A stretch of DNA of 33,879 nt from an uncultured Prevotella sp. (GCA_900319715.1 ONPM01000008.1:1-33879), one strand, 5' to 3'. Positions 1 to 10,284 are shown, counted from the first letter of the stretch. The notes: generated by a model from the sequence alone, not told the origin. A program made the numbers and translations.

Positions 1-1475
1 GCACTTCAAACAGCCTTGGAAGAACTGGGGGCGCTCAGTTCTCCCCCTGAGTCAGGGGGAGCCGGAGGGGGTCTGAACGCGGGCCAGACGTGCGCTGGTT
101 CAGACCACCCCGCCCTGACGGGCACCCCTCCTGACTCAGGAGGGGAAATGGCTACCCTGTACGATGAGTGGGGGCAGGAGATTGAGGCGCTGTTTGATGA
201 ATACCCCTGTCTGAGGGAGGCGTGTGTCGGACTGAAACGGAATGGCTATCCCGCCGCCCTCTTCTCCAGCGCGGCCCTCTTCGGCACGCTGATGACCAGA
301 ACCTGGTACTATTACTACCACCGTCCGGAGGAGGAACGCAGACTGAACTACAGCATCTTCATCATCGGCGACCCGGGCAGCGGAAAGTCGTTCGTCGGCA
401 GGCTCTACAAACTGATTGCGGCACCGATCATCTATTCCGACAAGGTGGCCGAGGCACCTCGTCGAAAGAACAGAAGAAAGAAGCCCTTCAGCAGCCCGAC
501 GTGATCATCAGGATTCACGGCACGCGAACGGCCAACGGCGTGTTTATCGAGGACATGAACAAGGCCGTGGAGATGGTCGGCGACAAGCCCATGCACCTGC
601 ATATGCTCACCTTCGACGCGGAACTGGACTCTTCGACGGCAGCCCAGAAGGGCGGTCAGTGGATCGACAAGTCGACGATGGAACTGAAGGCATTCCACAA
701 CGAGGAGGACAACCAGCAGTATAAGAATGTGGACTCTGTGAACGGCCCGTTCGACGTGTATTGGAACTTCATCTATACCGGCACTCCCCTATCCCTCCAC
801 CGGAAGGTGACAGAGCGTAACTTCGGGTCGGGACTCTCCACCCGCCTGGCGGTGATCGAACTGCCCGACGATGAATTCGAGATGATGGCACGTCATCAGG
901 CTACGGTAAACAGGGCAGCCAACGAGCGGCTGAAGGAATGGGCGTTCCGACTGGATAAGGTGTCGGGGCTGCTGCCGTTAGACCCGCTGGTAGACGAGAT
1001 CTGGGAGTGGACCCGCGACCGCCTGGCCATCGCCAAGATCAATGACGACAAGGCCGACAAACTGCTGCTGAAACGCGTCGGCTATTACGGCATCGGCATC
1101 GCTGCTCCCTACATACTGATGCGCCACTGGGACGAATGGCAGGAGAGCAAGACCTTCACCATCGACGAGACCGACCTGGGGCTCTGCGATCTGGTGCTTG
1201 AAATCCAGTACCGCTGCCAGCACTTTTTCTTCGGGGAGTATGCCCGGCATTACTATGACAATATGGACAGCGACCCGACCAGGGAGAAGAGACACTACCA
1301 GAAGACGAGTATTGCCTACGGCATGTTGCCGGAAACCTTCACCCGCGAGGATGTGATGCGGCATTATGAATGCATCAAGGGTACTGCCGACGTCATCATG
1401 TCGCGACTGGTTAAGGACAACATCGTGAAACGCATTGACAAGGGAATCTACCAGAAGATGCGGTCGTCCATCTGA
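1..1475 (+). pseudogene. DUF3987-type primase/helicase, 5' end outside window, frameshifted
   Basis: The reading frame is already open at base 1 and contains a Walker A motif (GDPGSGKS, about bases 370-393), as in the P-loop helicase-like DUF3987 proteins of Bacteroidales mobile elements. The frame ends at a stop at 502-504. The homologous continuation (VIIRIHGTRTANGVFIEDM and onwards to 1475) is in another frame. The switch falls between about 445 and 500 and corresponds to loss of one base (or gain of two). Joined, the two pieces give one continuous family-like protein with a winged-helix-looking C terminus. An in-frame palindromic repeat lies just upstream of the ATPase part. I read it as a decayed gene from an integrated element. 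A sequencing error at one base is the main alternative. The N-terminal half is outside the window, so the exact family is inferred. Confidence 0.7.
39..149 (+). repeat. Palindromic repeat E1 (full copy), in frame inside the DUF3987 gene
   Basis: Two arms related by inversion flank a short centre. The left arm ends GGGGGTCTGAAC and the right arm begins GTTCAGACCACCCC. Each arm also ends in its own small hairpin (CCCCCTGAGTCAGGGGG on the left, CCCCTCCTGACTCAGGAGGGG on the right). The copy is 111 bases (37 codons), has no stop in the host frame, and is translated to a Gly/Pro/Ser-rich stretch (SSPPESGGAGGGLNAG and following). Related copies are at 8228-8341 (full, opposite orientation), 24430-24471 and 25052-25101 (half copies). 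Confidence 0.8.
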
Positions 1476-1484
1476 AAATGAGAA

Positions 1485-1515
1485 TCGCCCGCCTCCTGAG
1501 ATAGGAAGCGGGCGA
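1485..1515 (-). terminator. Hairpin between convergent genes
   Basis: Eight-base arms TCGCCCGC and GCGGGCGA enclose a 15-base loop with a few further pairs. On the minus strand the stem is followed by a moderately T-rich run (GATTCTCATTTTC), so it most likely ends the gyrA-TPR transcript. It could also serve the plus-strand gene. Confidence 0.55.
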
Positions 1516-1531
1516 CTATAGGGTTGGTAGC

Positions 1532-1567
1532 ACTTACAACTTACATACTTACAACTTACATCTTACC
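1532..1567. repeat. Seven-base-type tandem repeat (ACTTACA)
   Basis: About five units of ACTTACA/ACTTACAT type fill the space between the hairpin and the end of the TPR gene. This is one of several short AT-rich tandem repeats placed at gene boundaries in this window. Confidence 0.6.
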
Positions 1568-1569
1568 AT

Positions 1570-2790
1570 TTACTTTGAGTCAGCCTCGGCCTGCTTGGTC
1601 TCGGGAGCATCATCGCCGTAGTAGTTGTAGTAGGCGTTGTAGCGGTTGTAGCCCCAGTTGCTGTTCAGACGGTCGGGATCGAGTTCCTTGGCCTTGTCGT
1701 AGTAGCCGATGGCTTCCTTGTAGAGGGCCTTCTTCTGTGCGGGATCCTCGGTGTTCTGAGCCTGTACGCTGAGGGCGGTGCCGGCGTAGGTCTGGATGGC
1801 GGCATTGTCGCTCTTGACCTCAGCGGCCTTCTTCAGGTACTTGGCAGCCTCGGCGGGGTTGCTGTTGAGCATGCCCAGGCCCTTGTCGGCCAGAGCCACG
1901 AAGTTGTTGGGATTCTCAGCCAGGGCGTCGTCGAGGATCTTGTCGGCACCAGCCTGGTCGCCAGTGGCGGAGAGCATGTTGAAGAGTTTCTCCATCACGC
2001 CGTCGGTCTTGTGCTCGGCATAGATGTCGCGCAACTGGCCGATGAACTTCACGGAGTCTTCCTTGGTCTTCAGGTCGTTGCCGAGGATTTCGAGTTTGAG
2101 GTTCAGGCAGCCTTCGTACTCCTCAGGATCCTTCATGGCGATGTCGCAGAGTTTGAGGGCCTTGTCCATATCCTTGTCCTGATAGGCGAAGACGGCAGCG
2201 AAGCGTGCCACCTGTCCGAAGAAAGGCTTCTGGGGTCCGCGGTCGCAGGCTGCGAAGAGGGGTGCCTCATCGCTCTCGGCAAAGAGTTCCCAGTACTTGC
2301 GGGCCTTGGCGTTGTCCTTGGCCTGTACTGCCTCCTGTCCGGCATTGACGAGGGAGTTGCGGGGACCCATCCAGAGGCGCTGGGCGTTCTTCTCAGCGAA
2401 CTTCGGGGCTACCTTGCCCTTCTCGTTGGGCTGCTGGTCGAACTGGTCGCAGGTGATGGCATTGCAGATGGCATTGTAAGCCGACTCTGCCATCAACTCC
2501 TTGTCGATGGGCTTCTCCTGCTGGCCCATCTGCTTGGCCAGTTGGTTCTCGGTCTCAATGGTGCTCTGCTTGTTGAAGGCATCGTAGGCCAGGTCGACGA
2601 GCATGTTGTAGGCAGCAGCCTTCTCCTGAGCGTTGGCGAACTGGTCGATAGAACTTTTGACAAGTGCTTCAGCCTCTGCGTAGCCAAGGCCCTTGAACGA
2701 CTTCTTAAACGCCTTGAAGGCGTCACTGTCACCGGCAAAGGCTGTAGCGCTGGCTACAACCATCATTGCCATCATCATTAGTTTTTTCAT
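1570..2790 (-). CDS. Secreted tetratricopeptide-repeat protein
   Basis: This is a 406-residue protein that starts with a typical Sec signal peptide (MKKLMMMAMMVVASATAFAG, cleavage probably after AFA). The rest is helical. TPR-like units are clearest in the last third, for example the segments around NPNNFVALADKGLGML and EAIGYYDKAKELDPDRLN. No enzyme motif is visible, so the role is probably protein-protein contact in the periplasm. It lies 62 bases downstream of gyrA on the same strand and may be cotranscribed with it, followed by a hairpin at 1485-1515. The TPR assignment is firm in kind; the cellular function is unknown. Confidence 0.8.
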   Translation of the reverse strand: MKKLMMMAMMVVASATAFAGDSDAFKAFKKSFKGLGYAEAEALVKSSIDQFANAQEKAAAYNMLVDLAYDAFNKQSTIETENQLAKQMGQQEKPIDKELMAESAYNAICNAITCDQFDQQPNEKGKVAPKFAEKNAQRLWMGPRNSLVNAGQEAVQAKDNAKARKYWELFAESDEAPLFAACDRGPQKPFFGQVARFAAVFAYQDKDMDKALKLCDIAMKDPEEYEGCLNLKLEILGNDLKTKEDSVKFIGQLRDIYAEHKTDGVMEKLFNMLSATGDQAGADKILDDALAENPNNFVALADKGLGMLNSNPAEAAKYLKKAAEVKSDNAAIQTYAGTALSVQAQNTEDPAQKKALYKEAIGYYDKAKELDPDRLNSNWGYNRYNAYYNYYGDDAPETKQAEADSK

Positions 2791-2852
2791 AAGCGAAATT
2801 AATTAGTTAATGTAAATTTACTTATTTTGATTTATGATTCTTGATAGTCGGC

Positions 2853-5426
2853 TTATTCCTGAGGGGTCTCGTCAGTCTCGGGAGCCTGGTCTGTCTCGGG
2901 GGTCTCGACCGTGATGTCGGCAGGCAATTCCTCGTTGAGCACCTCAGCCTCCTCGAACTCTTCCTCGGGATCCTCGGAGTGCTGCACCTTGCAGACGCTG
3001 GCGATCACATCGTTCTTCTTGGCGAGGTTGATGAGGCGCACGCCCTGTGTGGCACGGCCCATGACGCGCACGTCGGCGACCTTCAGGCGGATGAGGATGC
3101 CCGACTTGTTGATGATCATCAGGTCATTCTCGTCGGTGACCACCTTGATGGCTACCAGACGGCCTGTCTTCTCGGTGATGGCGAGGGTCTTCACACCCTT
3201 GGCGCCACGGGCGGTCTTACGGTAGTCCTCCACCTCGGAGCGCTTGCCGTAGCCGTTCTCTGAGACGACCATGATGGTCTCCACGTTCGGGTCGTTGACG
3301 CAGACCATGCCCACGACCTCATCGTCGCCACCGTCGAGTCGCATGCCGATGACACCGGTAGAGACGCGGCCCATGGTGCGGACATCGTTCTCGTCGAAGC
3401 GCACGGCACGGCCATTGCGGTTGGCGAGCAGCAGTTCGTTGTGGCCGTTGGTCAGACGAACGCCCACCACCTCGTCGCCCTCGTTGATGTTGATGGCGAT
3501 GACACCTGCGGCGCGTACATTCTTATAGGCGTCGAGACGGGTCTTCTTGATGATACCCTGCTTGGTGGCGAACACCACGTAGTGGGTCTTCAGGAACTCC
3601 TCGTCGTTGAAGTTCTTGATGCGCAGCACGGCGTTGATCGAGTCGTCGGGATCGATGTTGAGCATGTTCTGGATGGCACGGCCCTTCGAGTTCTTGTCGC
3701 CCTCGGGGATCTCGTAGCACTTCTGCCAGTAGCAGCGTCCCTTCTGTGTGAAGAAGAGCAGCGTGTTGTGCATCGTGGCGGGATAGATATACTCTGTGAA
3801 GTCGTTGTCGCGGTGACGGGCAGCCTTCGTTCCCACGCCTCCACGGCCTTGCTCATGGAAGTCGGCCAGCGGTGTGCGCTTGATGTAGCCCATGTGGCTG
3901 ATGGTGATGACGACGGGATCGTCGGGATAGAAGTCCTCGGCATTGAACTCGTGGTCGAAGGGGATGATCTCCGTGCGGCGCTCGTCGCCGTACTTCTCCT
4001 TCACCTCGAGCAGGTCGTCCTTCATCACCTGCTTGCAGCGCTCAGGGTTGTCGAGGATCTCCTGCAGGTCGGCAATGAGTTTCTGCAGGTCGTCGAACTC
4101 CTGGTGGAGTTGGTCGACACGCAGGCCTGTGAGTTGGCTGAGGCGCATATCGACGATAGCCTTCGACTGGAGTTCGTCGAGATTGAAGCGCTGTTCGAGG
4201 TTGCGCTGGGCGTCGGAGGGCGTCTGGCTGTTGCGGATGATGCGCACCACCTCGTCGATATTGTTCACGGCGATGATCAATCCCTCGAGGATGTGTGCAC
4301 GCTCCTGAGCCTTGCGCAGGTCGTACTGTGTGCGGCGGATGGTGACATCGTGGCGGTGCTCGACGAAGTACTTGACGCACTCCTTGAGAGTCAGCAGGCG
4401 CGGACGGCCTTTCACCAGCGCGATGTTATTCACTGAGAATGAACTCTGTAGGGCGGTCATCTTGAAGAGTTTGTTCAACAAGACATTCGCGTTGGCATCG
4501 CGCTTGCAGTCGACGACGATACGCATGCCCTGACGGCCTGACTCATCGTTGACATTGGCCACGCCCTCGATTTTATGCTGGTTGGCCAGGTCGGCGATAT
4601 AGGCCACGAGGTCGGCCTTGTTGACACCGTAGGGAATCTCGGTAACGACGATCTTGTCGTGGGTCTCACCACTCTCGATCTCGGCCTTGGCTCGCATCAC
4701 GATACGGCCGCGGCCCGTCTCGTAGGCTTCGCGCACTCCCTGCAGGCCATAGATATAGGCTCCCGTCGGGAAGTCGGGGCCCGGGATATACTGCATCAGT
4801 CCGTCGGTATCGATGTCGGGGTTGTCGATATAGGCACAGCAGCCGTCGATCACCTCGCCCAGGTTGTGGGTGGGCATGTTCGTGGCCATACCTACGGCAA
4901 TACCATTACCGCCATTGACGAGCAGGTTGGGTATCTTCGTCGGCATGACGGTAGGCTCCTGCAGAGAGTCGTCGAAGTTGGGAGCCATGTCGACGGTCTC
5001 CTTGTCGAGGTCGTCCATGATGTGCTCACCCATCTTCGAGAGTCGGCACTCGGTGTATCGCATGGCGGCAGGCGAGTCGCCATCGACGGAGCCGAAGTTA
5101 CCCTGACCGTCGACGAGCGTGTAGCGCATGTTCCAGTCCTGGGCCATACGGACGAGGGCTCCATAGACTGACGAGTCGCCGTGGGGGTGATACTTACCAA
5201 GCACCTCACCTACGACGCGCGCGCATTTCTTATAAGGTTGGGTAGAGACGTTGTTGATGTTCATCATACCGAACAGGATTCGGCGGTGTACGGGTTTGAA
5301 TCCGTCGCGTACATCGGGAAGGGCACGTGCCACAATGACTGACATGGAGTAGTCAATGTAACTGGACTTCATTTCCTCCTCAATGTTGATTCTAATGATT
5401 CTGTCGTTATCAAATGTTTGATCCAT
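2853..5426 (-). CDS. gyrA: DNA gyrase subunit A
   Basis: This is the breakage-reunion subunit of the type II topoisomerase that introduces negative supercoils with GyrB in the cytoplasm. At 857 residues it is of normal length. The catalytic tyrosine is Tyr124 in AAMRYTECR. The quinolone pocket reads [15 protein letters not shown] (around residues 80-94), where the position equal to E. coli Ser83 is Ser85 and that equal to Asp87 is Gly89. A GyrA-box-like QGRGGVG in the C-terminal wrapping domain supports gyrase over topoisomerase IV. The tail is strongly acidic ([11 protein letters not shown] and following). A consensus promoter lies 63-94 bases upstream. Confidence 0.97.
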   Translation of the reverse strand: MDQTFDNDRIIRINIEEEMKSSYIDYSMSVIVARALPDVRDGFKPVHRRILFGMMNINNVSTQPYKKCARVVGEVLGKYHPHGDSSVYGALVRMAQDWNMRYTLVDGQGNFGSVDGDSPAAMRYTECRLSKMGEHIMDDLDKETVDMAPNFDDSLQEPTVMPTKIPNLLVNGGNGIAVGMATNMPTHNLGEVIDGCCAYIDNPDIDTDGLMQYIPGPDFPTGAYIYGLQGVREAYETGRGRIVMRAKAEIESGETHDKIVVTEIPYGVNKADLVAYIADLANQHKIEGVANVNDESGRQGMRIVVDCKRDANANVLLNKLFKMTALQSSFSVNNIALVKGRPRLLTLKECVKYFVEHRHDVTIRRTQYDLRKAQERAHILEGLIIAVNNIDEVVRIIRNSQTPSDAQRNLEQRFNLDELQSKAIVDMRLSQLTGLRVDQLHQEFDDLQKLIADLQEILDNPERCKQVMKDDLLEVKEKYGDERRTEIIPFDHEFNAEDFYPDDPVVITISHMGYIKRTPLADFHEQGRGGVGTKAARHRDNDFTEYIYPATMHNTLLFFTQKGRCYWQKCYEIPEGDKNSKGRAIQNMLNIDPDDSINAVLRIKNFNDEEFLKTHYVVFATKQGIIKKTRLDAYKNVRAAGVIAININEGDEVVGVRLTNGHNELLLANRNGRAVRFDENDVRTMGRVSTGVIGMRLDGGDDEVVGMVCVNDPNVETIMVVSENGYGKRSEVEDYRKTARGAKGVKTLAITEKTGRLVAIKVVTDENDLMIINKSGILIRLKVADVRVMGRATQGVRLINLAKKNDVIASVCKVQHSEDPEEEFEEAEVLNEELPADITVETPETDQAPETDETPQE

Positions 5427-5488
5427 AAAAAAAGTATAATTTTGCGTTTAAGGCACTTTTTAAGCCCGCTGACGCGTTTTTAACCGTG

Positions 5489-5520
5489 CAAAGGTAGGCA
5501 TTTTTTTTGTTCCCACCAAA
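5489..5520 (-). promoter_or_regulatory. gyrA promoter (TTTG-N20-TACCTTTG)
   Basis: On the minus strand TTTG (5520-5517) is followed after exactly 20 bases by TACCTTTG (5496-5489), matching the Bacteroidetes -33/-7 consensus. The predicted transcript start is near 5482, giving a leader of about 55 bases to gyrA. Confidence 0.7.
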
Positions 5521-5584
5521 CATTTAAGCTATTTTAGCGGAAACTTTTTTTGTATTTATGGCACGATGTTTGCAGAAAATGTTG

Positions 5585-5592
5585 TAACTTTG
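5585..5592 (+). promoter_or_regulatory. Possible clpC promoter -7 box (TAACTTTG)
   Basis: TAACTTTG matches the -7 consensus, but no well-spaced TTG -33 element is present. The box is embedded in a small inverted repeat (TGTTG at 5580-5584, CAACA at 5593-5597) that might bind a regulator. The leader to clpC would be about 90 bases and is mostly tandem repeat. Confidence 0.45.
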
Positions 5593-5603
5593 CAACAGAA
5601 TAG

Positions 5604-5682
5604 CGTAAAATCGCATATCGTAAACAGGTAAATCGTATATCGTAAATAGGTAATAGTAAATCGTAAATTCGTAAATCGTAAA
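5604..5682 (+). repeat. Heptamer-type repeat (TCGTAAA) in the clpC 5' leader
   Basis: Degenerate units of TCGTAAA, CGTAAAT and CGTATAT run from just after the -7 box to four bases before the clpC ATG. The same pattern lies directly before the kinase-like gene (27751-27780) and the aminotransferase gene (27886-27914). Confidence 0.75.
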
Positions 5683-5686
5683 TATA

Positions 5687-8224
5687 ATGACGAGTCAATT
5701 TTCGCCGAAAGTCTCAGAAATTCTCGCTTTCTCCCGTGAGGAGGCCGCCAGGCTGGCCAGCCGAAGCGTAGGGCCCGAGCATCTGCTCCTGGGCATGCTT
5801 CGCAGTCAGCAGGGGCCGGTGGTAGAACTGTTCCGGCGGCTGAACCTGAATCTGCAGTCTGTCAAGACCGAACTGGAACAGCGGGTGCGTCAGGACGAGA
5901 TAGGCATGCCCATCCATACCACCGAACTGGTGCTCAACGAGAATGCGAGCAATATTCTGAAACTGGCCGTGTTGGAGGCCCGTATCCAACGATCCACAAA
6001 AGTAGACGAACAACACCTGTTGCTGGCCATCCTCCACGATGCCGTCAACAACGGTGCCAAACAAGTATTAGAACTGAACAACATGAACTACGAAGACGCA
6101 ATGGCCATGCTCTATGCGCCAAAGAATAACGGCGTCACCAATGGCATCGGCCTGCCTGACGAAGAAGAGGAGGAGTTTGAAGAGAACGAATCAGGCAACA
6201 CCAGTAACTCACACACATCCAACACGGCCACGACGGCACAGAAGAAGCAGGCCTCGAAGACGCCTGTGCTCGACACCTTCGGCACAGACCTCACACTGGC
6301 GGCCGCTGAGGGACGGCTGGATCCCTGTGTGGGACGTGAACGTGAGATCCAGCGCATCATCGAGATACTGGGCCGCAGGAAGAAGAACAATCCCATCCTC
6401 ATCGGTGAGCCCGGTGTGGGGAAGAGTGCCATCGTAGAAGGACTGGCACAACTCATCACCACTCACCACACCTCGCCCATGCTCTTCGGCAAGCGCATCT
6501 ATACCCTCGACATGACGGGGGTGGTGGCCGGTACGAAGTATCGCGGACAGTTTGAGGAACGACTGAAGGCGCTCATGAAGGAACTGGAGGCCAATCCCGA
6601 CGTGATTGTGTTCATCGACGAGATCCACACCATCATCGGCGCTGGCAGTACACCCGGGTCGATGGATGCTGCCAACATCATGAAACCCGCACTGGCGCGA
6701 GGCACCATCCAGTGTATCGGCGCCACGACACTCGACGAGTACCGCAACTCCATCGAGAAAGACGGAGCCCTGGAGCGCCGCTTCCAGAAGGTGCAGGTAG
6801 AGCCCACCACCAGCGATGAGACGCTGCAGATCCTGCGGAACATCAAGGACCGCTATGAGCATCATCACCACGTGGCCTATACGGATGAGGCCCTCATGGC
6901 ATGTGTCAAATTGACAGACCGCTATGTGACAGACCGCTTCATGCCTGACAAGGCCATCGATGCCCTCGACGAGACAGGATCACGCGTCCATCTGGGCAAC
7001 GCTCAGATACCACCAGAGATTGCTGAAAAGGAAAAGGAGATCGCCAGCATCAAGGAGAAGAAGCAGTTGGCTGTGAAGAACCAGAACTTCGAACTGGCGG
7101 CAGGCTATCGAGACCGTCAGACCGTGCTGGAGACAGAACTGAAGTTGCTCAACGAGCGTTGGAGTTCCGGCGAGGGAGAAGAGCGCCAGGTGGTCGATGC
7201 CGAGCAGGTGGCCGAAGTGGTGTCGATGATGACTGGTGTTCCCGTCCAGCGGATGGCCGAACAGGAGGGCATCAGGCTGAAAGGCATGGCTCAGGAACTG
7301 AAGAATGCCGTCATTGCCCAGGATGCTGCCATCGACAAGATGGTGAAGGCCATCCAGCGCAATCGGGTCGGACTGAAGGATCCGAACCATCCCATCGGCG
7401 TGTTCATGTTCCTCGGACCTACTGGCGTGGGCAAGACCTATCTGGCCAAGAAACTGGCAGAGTTCATGTTCGGCAGTGCCGACGCCCTCATCCGTATCGA
7501 CATGAGCGAATATACAGAGAGTTTCAACACCTCCAGACTGATTGGTGCACCTCCGGGATACGTGGGTTATGAGGAAGGCGGACAGTTGACAGAGCGTGTG
7601 CGCCGTCACCCCTACTCTATCGTGCTGCTCGACGAGATCGAGAAAGCCCACGGCAACGTGTTCAACCTGTTGCTGCAGGTGCTCGACGAAGGACGTCTGA
7701 CGGATGGTAACGGCCGTTTCGTGGACTTCCGCAACACGGTGATCATCATGACATCGAATGCCGGAACGCGACAGTTGAAGGACTTCGGACGCGGTGTAGG
7801 CTTCAGTGCCTCTGGCAGTACGGGGCTCGCTATCAACGAACAAGACAAGCAATATGCCCGCGATATCGTGCAGAAGGCACTCTCGAAGCAGTTCTCGCCC
7901 GAATTCCTGAACCGTCTCGATGAAATCATCACCTTCGACCAACTCGACCTGGATGCCATCAAGCGCATCATCGATGTGGAACTGAAGGGCCTCTATCAGC
8001 GCATCGAGCAGGTGGGCTATAAGATCGACCTGTCTGACGAAGCTAAGGAGTTTGTCGCCACGAAGGGCTATGATGTGCAATTCGGTGCCCGTCCTTTAAA
8101 GCGGGCGATACAGAACTATATCGAAGATGGCATCAGCGACCTGATCGTGAACGGTAACCTGCCTTCAGGCTCCATCATCCACATCACACTGAAAGAAAAC
8201 AAAAACGAGTTAGCGTTTAACTAA
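5687..8224 (+). CDS. clpC: ATP-dependent Clp protease ATP-binding subunit ClpC
   Basis: This is an AAA+ unfoldase that feeds substrates to ClpP. Residues 1-145 form the double Clp N domain. A low-complexity acidic and Ser/Thr linker follows (about 158-190). AAA domain 1 has Walker A GEPGVGKS (240-247) and Walker [10 protein letters not shown] (306-314). A UVR-type coiled middle segment spans about 446-481 ([20 protein letters not shown]). AAA domain 2 has Walker A GPTGVGKT (577-584) and Walker [11 protein letters not shown]. The UVR-like middle domain and overall layout point to ClpC rather than ClpA or ClpB. It is 845 residues, normal for the family, and appears to be a single-gene transcript with a repeat-rich leader. 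Confidence 0.95.
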   Translation: MTSQFSPKVSEILAFSREEAARLASRSVGPEHLLLGMLRSQQGPVVELFRRLNLNLQSVKTELEQRVRQDEIGMPIHTTELVLNENASNILKLAVLEARIQRSTKVDEQHLLLAILHDAVNNGAKQVLELNNMNYEDAMAMLYAPKNNGVTNGIGLPDEEEEEFEENESGNTSNSHTSNTATTAQKKQASKTPVLDTFGTDLTLAAAEGRLDPCVGREREIQRIIEILGRRKKNNPILIGEPGVGKSAIVEGLAQLITTHHTSPMLFGKRIYTLDMTGVVAGTKYRGQFEERLKALMKELEANPDVIVFIDEIHTIIGAGSTPGSMDAANIMKPALARGTIQCIGATTLDEYRNSIEKDGALERRFQKVQVEPTTSDETLQILRNIKDRYEHHHHVAYTDEALMACVKLTDRYVTDRFMPDKAIDALDETGSRVHLGNAQIPPEIAEKEKEIASIKEKKQLAVKNQNFELAAGYRDRQTVLETELKLLNERWSSGEGEERQVVDAEQVAEVVSMMTGVPVQRMAEQEGIRLKGMAQELKNAVIAQDAAIDKMVKAIQRNRVGLKDPNHPIGVFMFLGPTGVGKTYLAKKLAEFMFGSADALIRIDMSEYTESFNTSRLIGAPPGYVGYEEGGQLTERVRRHPYSIVLLDEIEKAHGNVFNLLLQVLDEGRLTDGNGRFVDFRNTVIIMTSNAGTRQLKDFGRGVGFSASGSTGLAINEQDKQYARDIVQKALSKQFSPEFLNRLDEIITFDQLDLDAIKRIIDVELKGLYQRIEQVGYKIDLSDEAKEFVATKGYDVQFGARPLKRAIQNYIEDGISDLIVNGNLPSGSIIHITLKENKNELAFN

Positions 8225-8227
8225 CTC

Positions 8228-8341
8228 ATTTCCCCTCCTATTAGGAGGGGGCAGGGGTGGTCTGAACAGCCTCAATATCTGCCTCAGAATCAGCGCTTGT
8301 TCAGACCCCCTCTGACTCCCCCTAACTTAGGGGGAGAAAAT
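8228..8341. repeat. Palindromic repeat E2 (full copy) between clpC and nadE
   Basis: The left arm is TTTCCCCTCCTATTAGGAGG with GGTGGTCTGAAC further in. The right arm is its inverted counterpart, GTTCAGACCCCCTC with CCCCCTAACTTAGGGGG. It is the same family as the copy at 39-149 but in the opposite orientation. It begins three bases after the clpC stop codon and ends five bases before the nadE stop codon. Each terminal hairpin is followed by an A/T-rich edge, so it may act as a two-way terminator for these convergent genes. Confidence 0.8.
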
Positions 8342-8346
8342 ATTAC

Positions 8347-10284
8347 CTAGAGACCTTCGCACTCCTTGATCCAAAGGGTAAACGAGGCGTCGCTCGGCAT
8401 GCGCCAGTCGCCACGTGGCGAGAGACTCACACTACCCACCTTCGGACCGTCAGGCATACAACTGCGCTTGAACTGCTGGGTGAAGAAACGACGGCAGAAC
8501 ACCGTGAGCCATTTCTTCACAGTCGCTTCTTCATACAACGGTCCCCTGCCTTCCACAGGCGACGGCTCGCAGAAGGCCTTCTTCGCCAACATGAAGATTT
8601 TCGACGGCGAGAAGCCATAGCGCAGGAAGTAGTAGATGAAGAAATCGTGCAGTTCATACGGTCCCACGAGATCTTCTGTCTTCTGCTTGATCTGACCGTT
8701 CTCGTCAGCAGGTATCAACTCGGGCGAGATGGGGGTATCCACAATGTCAAGCAGTGTGTCTGTAGCCATCTCACCAGCGACATAAGTCACCAGATGACGG
8801 ATGAGCGTCTTCGGAACACCCGCATTCACACCGTACATCGACATGTGGTCGCCGTTATAGGTCGCCCATCCCAGAGCGAGTTCCGAGAGATCACCAGTAC
8901 CCACGACAATGGCATTCTCCTTGTTGGCCACATCCATCAGGATCTGCGTACGTTCGCGGGCCTGTGAATTCTCATAGGTCGTATCGTGCTGGTTCTTACT
9001 GTGTCCGATATCCTCAAAGTGCTGGGTGACAGCCTTGGCGATGCTGATCTCACGGATGGTCACGCCAAGGGTCTGCATCAACTTCACGGCATTGTTATGC
9101 GTGCGGTCTGTCGTACCGAAGCCTGGCATCGTGATGCCGATGATGCCCTTACGGTCAAGGCCGAGTTTGTCGAAAGCCTTCACGGTCACGAGCAAAGCCA
9201 ACGTAGAGTCCAGGCCTCCGCTGATGCCAATGACTGCCTTCTGGGCGTTGATATGATAGAGCCGTTTGGCGAGGCCTGCCACCTGGATATTCAGGATCTC
9301 CTCACAACTGTCGGCCATATTGTCACTCTTGGGGATAAACGGATGGGGATCGATTTCTCGTAGCAGTTCGAACTCTTTCGGAGCCACGACCTTGCACATG
9401 ATCTCATGGGCATGAGCATGTCGCTGGGCATTGATAAAGGTGGTGTTCACCCTGCGCTCAGCACGCAGTTTCTCCACGTCGATCTGACTCACCTGTAACT
9501 GAGGCTGGAACGAGAACCGCGAGCCCTCCAAGATCAGATGGCCATTCTCGAAGATCATGGCATTGCCACCATAGACGACATCCTGAGACGACTCGCCGAA
9601 GCCACAACTGGCATAGACATAGCCGCTGATGGTTCGGGCACTCTGCTGGGCGAGCAGCGACTTCAGATAAGTGTGCTTGCCTATCAGTTCATCGCTGGCC
9701 GAGAGGTTCAGGATGATGTCGGCACCCGCCAGCGCCAGGTTATTGCTGGGAGGAATGGGAGCCCAGACATCCTCGCAGATCTCCGCGCCGAACTTCACGC
9801 CGCCTGTAGTCATGAATATCTGTGGCTCTGGCGTAACGTGGACAGGACTACCTGCAAAGTAGATATCCGTCGGAATCAGATCCTGTGCAGAGGCAAACCA
9901 TCGTTTCTCGTAGAACTCGCCGTAGTTGGGCAGGTAGGTCTTTGGCACGATGCCAAGCAATGAACCGCTCTGAATGACAGCGGCACAGTTGTAGAGCAGG
10001 CCGTTGATCACCACGGGCAGACCTAACACCGTTATAATGTCGAGTTTACGGGTGAAGTCGAGCAACACCATCACGCCCTGTTCGGCACGGTCGATCAGCG
10101 CCTGTTGCTTAAACAGATCCTGACAGGAGTACCCCGTCAGACACAGTTCCGGCAATACCATAATCTCCACGCCCCGCCCCTCGGCCTGGGCAATCAGACT
10201 CTCAATCTGTTGTACGTTGTACTCTACGTCGGCCACTTTCACCGCAGGCACGGCAGAAGCCACCTTTACAAATCCGTATTTCAT
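8347..10284 (-). CDS. nadE: Glutamine-dependent NAD+ synthase
   Basis: The enzyme converts deamido-NAD+ to NAD+ using ammonia released from glutamine, in the last step of NAD biosynthesis. The N-terminal nitrilase-type glutaminase domain (about 1-290) has the triad Glu46 (VLPELCLTGYS), Lys115 (VPKTYLPNYGEFYE) and Cys170 (GAEICEDVW). The C-terminal synthetase domain carries the ATP pyrophosphatase loop SGGLDST (355-361). It is 645 residues, the long two-domain form. Its ATG overlaps the stop codon of the upstream DUF2027 gene by four bases (ATGA), so the two are translationally coupled. Confidence 0.96.
   Translation of the reverse strand: MKYGFVKVASAVPAVKVADVEYNVQQIESLIAQAEGRGVEIMVLPELCLTGYSCQDLFKQQALIDRAEQGVMVLLDFTRKLDIITVLGLPVVINGLLYNCAAVIQSGSLLGIVPKTYLPNYGEFYEKRWFASAQDLIPTDIYFAGSPVHVTPEPQIFMTTGGVKFGAEICEDVWAPIPPSNNLALAGADIILNLSASDELIGKHTYLKSLLAQQSARTISGYVYASCGFGESSQDVVYGGNAMIFENGHLILEGSRFSFQPQLQVSQIDVEKLRAERRVNTTFINAQRHAHAHEIMCKVVAPKEFELLREIDPHPFIPKSDNMADSCEEILNIQVAGLAKRLYHINAQKAVIGISGGLDSTLALLVTVKAFDKLGLDRKGIIGITMPGFGTTDRTHNNAVKLMQTLGVTIREISIAKAVTQHFEDIGHSKNQHDTTYENSQARERTQILMDVANKENAIVVGTGDLSELALGWATYNGDHMSMYGVNAGVPKTLIRHLVTYVAGEMATDTLLDIVDTPISPELIPADENGQIKQKTEDLVGPYELHDFFIYYFLRYGFSPSKIFMLAKKAFCEPSPVEGRGPLYEEATVKKWLTVFCRRFFTQQFKRSCMPDGPKVGSVSLSPRGDWRMPSDASFTLWIKECEGL

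Noticed and set aside
440..505. Programmed -1 frameshift in the DUF3987 gene
   Set aside because: No heptameric X XXY YYZ slippery site followed by a strong hairpin is seen at the switch. A simple one-base loss in a mobile-type gene is more likely.
3441..4436. Long plus-strand open frame opposite gyrA (also those opposite clpC at 6980-8080 and opposite the acyl-CoA ligases)
   Set aside because: Codon-mirror shadows of conserved genes; no family-like motifs and no initiation context.
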